This document shows, piece after piece, positions 53,001-62,000 of a stretch of DNA of 64,000 nucleotides (position 1 is its first letter; every line of letters begins with the position of its first letter). A program made the position numbers and the translations under genes. The stretch covers positions 39,144-103,143 of the forward strand of contig NZ_JENB01000022.1 of assembly GCF_000708715.2 (NCBI RefSeq). The letters are read 5' to 3'. The notes under the pieces are model-generated. The model did no database searches. It was not told where the DNA came from and was given only the letters and a program-made list of their open reading frames with translations. The stretch comes from Pseudomonas putida W15Oct28 (GTDB lineage Bacteria; Pseudomonadota; Gammaproteobacteria; Pseudomonadales; Pseudomonadaceae).

Positions 53001-56000
53001 GTGGGGTGGAGTCGGGTGCAGTGAAGTCTACGGGCCCTGCGCTGTTGCCCAGGTTGTCGGTGGCTTCGACTGTGAGGCTTTCACCATTGCGCTGCGGTGC
53101 GTTGAGGGTGACATCGAAGCGGCCGTCGGCGCCTACGGTGGCGGTGCCCAGCACGTTGCCGTCGGCGTCGCGCACGGTGACGATGGAACCGTTCTGGCCT
53201 TGGCCGGTGAGGTGAATGCCAGCGGTATCGATGGCCAGCCCCGAGGGTTGCAGTGGGCCGTCTATGTCGGGCGCCATGGTAGTGGCGCTCGAAGTATTGC
53301 CGGCTGCGTCGCGCAGCACCACGTCCAGTTCCTGACCGTCGGTCTGTGGCGGGATCAGGACCAAGCTGATCACGCCGTCGGCACCCACCTGGGCGTTGCC
53401 CAGCACAGTACCGTCGGCGCTGATGACCTGCACGGTGGTGCCCGGCTCGCCGCGGCCGGTCAGCAGGCTGCCATCGGCACTTACTTGCAGCTGGCTGGCT
53501 TCATTGGGCGGGGTGATATCGGGGGCGAGGATCTGGGTAGGCAGCGAGCTGTTGCCAGCGCCATCGACAGCCACCACATCCAGGGTTTCGCCGTTGGCCT
53601 GTGCCGGGGTCAGGGTGATGAGGAAGCTGCCGTCCGGGCCAGCCTGGGTGCTGCCCAGCACATTGCCCTGTGCGTCGCGCACTTCTACCTGCGTACCTGC
53701 CGGGGCGGTACCGGCGAGGGTAGAGCCGTCAGGGGCCACTACAATGCCGCTCGGGCTCTCGGGCAGCGGTGTATCGGCAACCGTCACGCTGAGCCCCACC
53801 GAGGTATTGCCAGCGGCATCGGTCTGTACCACCACGACGGTTTCGCCCGCCACCAGCGGTGCTTCAAGGTCGACCACGAAGGTGCCATTCGGTGCCACGG
53901 TGCCGGTACCGATGACCGCGCCCTGTGCGTCGCGCACTTCCACGGTGGCGCCGGGTTCGCCCCGGCCAGACACGGCCAGGCTGCCATCGGCTGCCACCAC
54001 GTCGGTGACGAGTGCCGGGGCGGTGATGTCCGGGGTCACATAGCTCAGCGGTGGCGAGATGTTGCCTGCCTCATCGATCACGGTGATGGACACGGTTTCG
54101 CCATTGGCCTGTGGCGGGTCGAGGGTCAGGCTGAAGCTGCCATCAGGTTGGGCAATGGCGTTACCGATCAGGTTGCCCGAGGCATCCCTTACCTCCACCC
54201 GGGCGCCCGCTTCGGCCGTGCCGGTCAGGCTGTCGCCATCGGTCAGCACCAGGCCGGTCGGTTGCTGCGGTGGCACGAGGTCCGGGGCCGCCAGTGGGCT
54301 AGGGGTGGACACGTTGCCGGCGGCATCGGTCAGGGTCACTTGCAGGGATGAGCCATCCACCACCGGGGTTGGCAGTTGCACGTTGAAGCTGCCATCCGGC
54401 TGCACGGTGCCGCTCACCAGCACCTGGCCCTGATCGTTGAGCACTTTCACGGTGGCGCCCACTTCGCCACGGCCGGAGACCGTGCGGCCATCGTCGCTGA
54501 TGGCCAGTTGAGTGGCTGGCGCTGGCGGGGTGGTGTCGCCGCCGTTATCAATGATCGGCGCGGTGACGGTACCGGCCGTGGAGGCGTTGCCTGCGGTATC
54601 GGTGGCGGCCACCTGCAACTGCTCGCCTGCCACTTGTGGCGGGGTGAGGCCGATGCTGAACGCACCGTTGGCCCCCACCACGACACTGCCCAGTACGGTA
54701 GTGCCGTCGGCTGCCAGCACACGCACGGTGCTGCCGGCTTCGGCACGCCCGGTTACCACGCTGCCATCGGCGCTGACGACCAGTTCGCTTGGTGCGGTAG
54801 GCGCGGTGATGTCCGGCGCGGACACTTGTACCGGCAGTGACGAGGCCCCGTTGTTGTCGATGGCGACCACGTCCAGCAACTGGCCGTTGGCCTGGGCCGG
54901 GTTGAGCACAACGGTGAAGGTGCCCTCGGCACCCACCACGATGCTGCCGACCACGGCGCCGTTGGCATCATGCACTTCCACGCGGCTGCCGACCGGCGCG
55001 GAACCGCTGATGCTGGTGCCATCCTCAGCGAATACCAGGTCGCTCGGGCTTGTCGGTATGGCCACCAGCGGTACGTCGAAGGTCAAGGCTTCGGACGCGT
55101 TGCCGCTGGCGTCGGTCTGCACCAGGCTCAGGCGCTCACCCGGCAGCGCGGCCGGGTCCAGGTCGAGCAGGAAGGTGCCGTTGGCGGTCACCGTGCCCGT
55201 GCCGATCACTGTGCCATTGACGTCGCGTACTTCGACGGTGGCCCCGGCTTCACCACGACCGCTCAGGGTCAGGCCATCTGCGCCGACCACGATGTTGCCG
55301 ACTGCGGCAGGGGCCGTAGTATCCGGAGCATCGAACGGCAAGGGGGTAGAGACATTACCGGCCGCGTCCACCAGGCGGATGTCGAGTATCTCGCCATTGG
55401 CCTGGGCAGGGGACAGGGTCACGCTGAAGCTGCCGTTCGGGTTCACCACGCCGGTGCCGATCACGTTGCCCGAGGCGTCGCGCACCTGCACGGTGGCACC
55501 CGGCTCGCCGCTACCGGTCAAGGTAACGCCGCCGGCCAGGTCCACGCCGGTCGGCTGGGCCGGGGCTTGCAGGTCTGGTGTGGCCACCGTGCCAGGGGTG
55601 GAGGCATTGCCGGCGGCATCGGTCAGCACCACTTGCAGGGTACTGCCGTCGTTGACCGGCGGGGCCAGTGTGACCTGGAAGGTGCCATCCGGGTTGACCG
55701 TACCGTTGGCCAGCACGTTGCCCTGGGCATCACGCACTTGCACGCTGGCGCCCGCTTCGCCACGGCCGCTCAGCTGGCCACCGGCCAGGCCGATGACCAG
55801 GTTGGTCGGGGCCAGGGGTGGGGTGGTATCGCCACCGTCGATGTCTGGGGCAGTGACGCTACCGGCGCTGGAGGCATTGCCGGCGGCATCGGTGGCGGTA
55901 ACTTGCAGCACCTCACCGTCCACCTGTGCCGGGTTGAGGGTAATGCTGAAGTTGCCGGTGGCGCCCACTACCGCCGTACCCAGCACAGTAGTGCCATCGG

Positions 56001-59000
56001 CGGCCAGCACACGCACGGTGCTGCCCGCTTCGGCACGGCCGGTGACGACGTTGCCGTTGGCATTGATCGCGAGTTCGCTCGGGGCGGCCGGTGCGGTGAT
56101 GTCCGGTGCAAAAACCTGCACCGGCAGGGACGATGCACCCGTGCCGTCGATGGCGACCACATCCAGCAGTTCGCCGTTGGCCTGGGCCGGGTTGAGGATG
56201 ACGGTGAAGGTGCCTTCGACGCCCACCACCACGCTGCCGACCAAGGTGCCGTTGGCATCGCGGACTTCCACGCGGCTGCCGGCCGGGGCAGCACCCGTGA
56301 TGCTGGTGCCATCCGCGGCGACTACCAGGTCGCTTGGGCTGGCAGGGGCAGTGGTCAGCGGCACCTCATACTGCAAGGCATCGGATGCGTTGCCGCTCGG
56401 GTCGGTTTGGACCAGGCTCAGTGCGGCGCCCGGTTGGGCAGCCGGGTCGAGATTGACCACGAAGGTGCCGTTGGCGCCGACCGTGGCGGTGCCGATGACG
56501 GTACCGAGGTCATCACGCACCTCAACAGTGGCACCGGCCTCGCCGCGACCGCTAAGCACCAGGCCACCGGTACCGACCACGATATTGCTGACAGCCGCAG
56601 GCGGTGTGATGTCCGGTGCATCGAACTGCAGTGGCGCAGAGCTGTTGCCGGCGGCATCTACCAAGCGCACATCCAGCGCTTCGCCATTGGCCTGAGCGGG
56701 GGACAGGGTGAGGCTGAAGGTGCCGTCCGGGTTGACCAGGCCGGTGCCAATCACGGCGCCGGCGCTATTGCGCACCTGCACCGTGGCGCCGGGTTCGCCG
56801 CGCCCGGTGAAGGTGACGCCATCGGCCAGGGCCAGTTCGGTTGGCTGCGTCGGGGCTTGCAGGTCGGGCGAGGCGACCGAGCCCGGTTGCGAGACGTTGC
56901 CGGCGGCATCGGTGAGGGTGACTTGCAACGTGCTGCCGTCGTTCACGGCAGGGGACAAGGTTACAGCGAAGGTGCCATCCGGGCCGACGGTACCGGTTGC
57001 CAGAACAGTGCCTGCGGCATCGCGCACCTGCACGGTGGTGCCGGCCTCGCCACGCCCGCTCAACTGGCCACCGGCCAGGCCGATCACCAAGTTGGTCGGT
57101 ACGTCAGGTGGCGTGGTATCGCCACCGTCGATGTCGGGTGCGGTGACCGAGCCAGCGGTCGAGGCATTGCCTGCCGCATCGGTGGCGGTGACTTGCAGCA
57201 CTTCGCCGTCGACCTGTGCGGGGCTGAGGGTGATGCTGAAGCTGCCGGTGGCGCCAACCACCACGCTACCCAGCACGGTGGTGCCATCGGCGGCCAGCAC
57301 ACGCACGGTACTGCCCGGTTCGGCGCGGCCGGTGACGACGGTGCCGTCAGCGTTGATGGCCAGTTCGCTCGGGGCGGCAGGTTCGGTGATGTCCGGCGCG
57401 GTGACCTGTGTTGGCAGGGAAGATACGCCAGCATCGTCGATGGCCACCACGTCCAGCAGTTCGCCATTGGCCTGGGCCGGGTCGAGGACCACGGTGAAGC
57501 TGCCATCGGGGCCAGCCACGACGCTGCCGAGCAGCGTGCCGTTGGCGTCATGCACTTCCACGCGGGTGCCTGCAGGTGCAGTACCGCTGATGCTGCTGCC
57601 GTCTTCGGCGAACACCAGGTCGCTGGGGCTGGCTGGGGCGGTGGTCAGCGGTACATCGTATTCGAGGGCAACGGAAGCGTTGCCGCTTGGGTCGGTCTGC
57701 ACCAGGCTCAGTTGCTCACCCGGCTGCACCGCCGGGTCGAGGTTGATCAGGAAGGTGCCGTTGGCGGCGACCACACCGGTGCCGATCACGGCGCCGTTGG
57801 CATCACGCACTTCGACGGTGGCGCCGGCTTCGCCGCGCCCGCTCAGGGCCAGGCCTCCGGTACCGACCAGAATGTTGCTCACTGCCTCGGGCGGGGTGAT
57901 GTCCGGTGCATCGAATTGCAGCGGCGCAGAGGTGTTGCCGGCCGCATCCACCAGTCGTACGTCCAGTGCTTCGCCGTTGGCCTGGGCAGGGTTCAGGGTC
58001 AAGCTGAACAAACCATCGGCGCCAACGATGCCGGTGCCGATGAGGGTGCCGGCGGCATCACGTACTTGCACGGTGGCACCGGGCTCGCCGCGACCGGTAA
58101 AGGTCACGCCGTCAGCCAGGGCCAGCTCGGTGGGCAGGGCAGGGGCCTGCAGGTCCGGCGAGGTGACCGAGCCGGGTGGCGAGACGTTGCCAGCCGCATC
58201 GGTCAGGGTTACTTGCAGGGCGCTGCCGTCGCTAACGGCAGGGGTCAGGGTAACTGCAAAGCTGCCATCGGCGCCGACGGTGCCGGTGGCCAGCACAGTG
58301 CCTGCCGCATCGCGTACCTGTACGGTGGTGCCGGGTTCGCCGCGCCCGCTCAGCTGGCTACCGGCCAGGCCGATTACCAGGTCAGTCGGGGCTGCGGGTG
58401 GCGTGGTATCGACACCATCGATGTCCGGTGCGGTCACCGCGCTGGTGGGTGATGTGTTGCCGGCGCCATCTGTTGCCGTGGCTTGCAGCACTTCGCCGTC
58501 GATTTGTGGCGGCGCGAGGTTGATGCTGAACACCCCGGTCGGGCCGACCACGGCCGTGCCCAGTTCGGTGCCGTCGGCCGCAACGATGCGCACGGTGCTG
58601 CCAGGTTCGGCACGGCCGGTGATGACGCTACCGTCCGCGCTGACGGCCAGCTCGGTCGGCGCGGCAGGTGCAGTGATATCCGGAGCGGTGATTTGTGCCG
58701 GCAGCGAGGACACGCCACTGTCATCGATGGCGACCACATCCAGCAGTTCGCCGTTGGCTTGGGCTGGGCTCAGTTCGATGCTGAAGGTGCCGTCGGCATT
58801 GGCAATGGCGCTGCCAACCAATGTGCCATTGGCATCGTGTACTTCGACGCGGCTGCCCGCTGGCGCAGAGCCGGTCAGGGTAGTGCCGTCGCCATCGATG
58901 GCCAGATTGCTCGGGCTATCGCGCACTTCGACGGTGGCACCCGGTTCGCCGCGACCGCTCAGGGCCAGCCCCCCGGCGCCGACCGCGATGTTGCTCACGG

Positions 59001-62000
59001 CAGCGGGCGGGGTGGTGTCCGGTGCATCGAATTGCAGTGGCGCCGAGGTGTTGCCGGCCGCATCCACCAGGCGCACATCCAGGGCTTCGCCGTTGGCCTG
59101 AGCGGGCGCAAGGGTGATGCTGAACAAGCCATCGGCACCGACGATGCCAGTGCCGATGAGGGTGCCGGCGGGGTTACGGACTTGCACGGTGGCGCCGGGC
59201 TCGCCGCGACCGGTAAAGGTCACGCCATCAGCCAGGGTAAGTTCAGTTGGTTGGGCAGGCGGCAGCAGGTCGGCCGAGGTGACCGAGCCGGGTTGCGATA
59301 CGTTGCCGGCCGCATCGGTCAGGGTGACTTGCAGGGTACTGCCGTCGATCACGGCAGGGGTCAGGGTGATGGTGAAGGTGCCGTCAGCACCGACGGTGCC
59401 GGTTGCGAGGATATTGCCAGCGGCGTCGCGCACCTGCACGGTAGCGCCGGCTTCGCCACGGCCGCTCAGTTGGCTGCCGGCCAGGCCGATTACCAGATTG
59501 GTCGGGGCTTCAGGCGGTGTGGTGTCGCCGCCGTCGATGTCCGGCGCGGTGACCGAGCTGGCCACGGAAGTATTACCAGCGGCATCGGTCGCGGAGGCCT
59601 GCAGGACTTCACCGTCGACTTGTGGCGGCGCGAGGTTGATGCTGAATACGCCGGTCGGGCCGACCACGGCCGTGCCCAGTTCGGTGCCGTCGGCCGCAAC
59701 GATGCGCACGGTGCTGCCAGGTTCGGCACGGCCAGTGATGATGCTACCGTCCGCGCTGACGGCCAGGTCGGTCGGGGCGGCAGGTGCAGTGATATCCGGG
59801 GCAGTGATTTGCGCAGGCAGCGAGGAAACGCCGCTGTCATCGATGGCAACGACATCCAGCAGTTCGCCGTTGGCTTGGGCAGGGTTCAGCTCGATGCTGA
59901 AGGTGCCGTCGGCATTGGCGATGGCGCTGCCGATCAGGGTGCCGTTGGCGTCATGCACCTCTACGCGAGTACCTGCAGGGGCGGAGCCGGTGAGGGTGGT
60001 GCCGTCGGCATCGATAGCCAGGTTGCTCGGGCTGACCGGTGCAGTGGTTAGCGGTACATCATATTCAAGGGCTACGGAGGCGTTGCCGCTTGGGTCGGTC
60101 TGCACCAGGCTCAGTTGATCACCCGGCTGCGCAGCCGGGCTGAGGTCGATCAGGAAGGTGCCGTTGGCACCGACCACGCCGGTACCGATCACGGTGCCGT
60201 TGGCATCGCGGACTTCGACGGTGGCACCCGGTTCGCCGCGACCGCTCAGGGCCAGACCCCCGGCGCCGACCGCGATGTTGCTCACGGCAGCGGGCGGGGT
60301 AATGTCCGGTGCATCGAATTGCAGTGGTGCCGAGGTGTTACCGGCAGCATCTACCAGGCGTACATCCAGGGCTTCGCCGTTGGCCTGAGCGGGCGCAAGG
60401 GCAATGCTGAACAGGCCATCGGCACCGACGATGCCAGTGCCGATGAGGGTGCCGGCGGGGTTACGGACTTGCACGGTGGCGCCCGGTTCGCCACGACCGG
60501 TGAAGGTTACGCCATCGGCCAGGGCCAGGTCAGTTGGTTGGGCAGGTGGCAGCAGGTCGGCCGAGGTGACCGAGCCCGGTTGCGACACGTTGCCGGCCGC
60601 GTCGGTCAGGGTGACTTGCAGGGCACTACCGTCGTTCACGGCAGGGCTCAAGGACAATACAAAGTTGCCATCCGGACCGACGGTACCAGTCGCGATGACG
60701 TTGCCTGCGGCGTCACGTACCTGCACGGTGGCGCCGGCTTCGCCACGGCCGCTCAGTTGGCTACCCGCCAACCCGATTACCAGATTGGTCGGGGCTTCAG
60801 GTGGTGTGGTGTCGCCGCCGTCGATGTCCGGCGCGGTGACCGAACTGGCCACGGAAGTATTGCCAGCGCTATCGGTCGCGGTGGCCTGCAGAACTTCGCC
60901 GTCTACTTGCGGCGGCGCGAGGTTGATGCTGAATACGCCGGTCGGGCCGACCACGGCCGTTCCCAGCTCGGTGCCGTCGGCTGCCAGGATACGCACGGTG
61001 CTGCCCGGTTCGGCACGGCCAGTGAGCACGGTGCCGTCAGCGCTGACGGCCAGCTCGGTCGGGGCGGCAGGTGCAGTGATATCCGGGGCAGTGATTTGCG
61101 CAGGCAGCGAGGAAACGCCGCTGTCATCGATGGCAACGACATCCAGCAGTTCGCCGTTGGCTTGGGCTGGGCTCAGTTCGATGCTGAAGGTGCCGTCGGC
61201 ATTGGCAATGGCGCTGCCAAGCAATGTGCCATTGGCGTCGTGTACTTCGACGCGGCTGCCCGCTGGCGCAGAGCCGGTCAGGGTAGTGCCGTCGCCATCG
61301 ATGGCCAGATTGCTCGGGCTGACCGGTGCAGTGGTCAGCGGTACATCGTATTCGAGGGCAACGGAGGCGTTGCCGCTTGGGTCGGTCTGCACCAGGCTCA
61401 GTTGATCACCCGGCTGTGCAGCTGGACTGAGGTCGATCAGGAAGGTGCCGTTGGCACCGACCACGCCGGTACCGATCACGGTGCCGTTGGCATCGCGGAC
61501 TTCGACAGTGGCGCCCGGTTCGCCACGACCGCTCAGGGCCAGGCCCCCGGCGCCGACCGCGATGTTGCTCACGGCAGCGGGCGGGGTGGTGTCCGGTGCA
61601 TCGAATTGCAACGGCGCAGAGCTGTTACCGGCAGCATCCACCAGGCGTACATCCAGGGCTTCGCCGTTGGCCTGAGCGGGCGCAAGGGTAATGCTGAACA
61701 GGCCATCGGCACCGACGATGCCGGAGCCGATTAGGGTGCCGGCGGCATTACGGATTTGCACGGTGGCACCGGGCTCGCCGCGACCGGTGAAGGTCACGCC
61801 GTCGGCCAGGGCCAGGTCAGTCGGTTGAGCAGGCGGGAGCAGGTCGGATGAGGTGACCGAGCCCGGCTGGGAAATGTTGCCGGCGGCATCGGTGAGGGTC
61901 ACCTGCAAGGTGCTGCCGTCGATTACGGCAGGGTCCAGGGTGATGGAGAAGGTGCCGTCAGCACCAACGGTGCCAGTCGCGATGATGTTACCTGCGGCAT

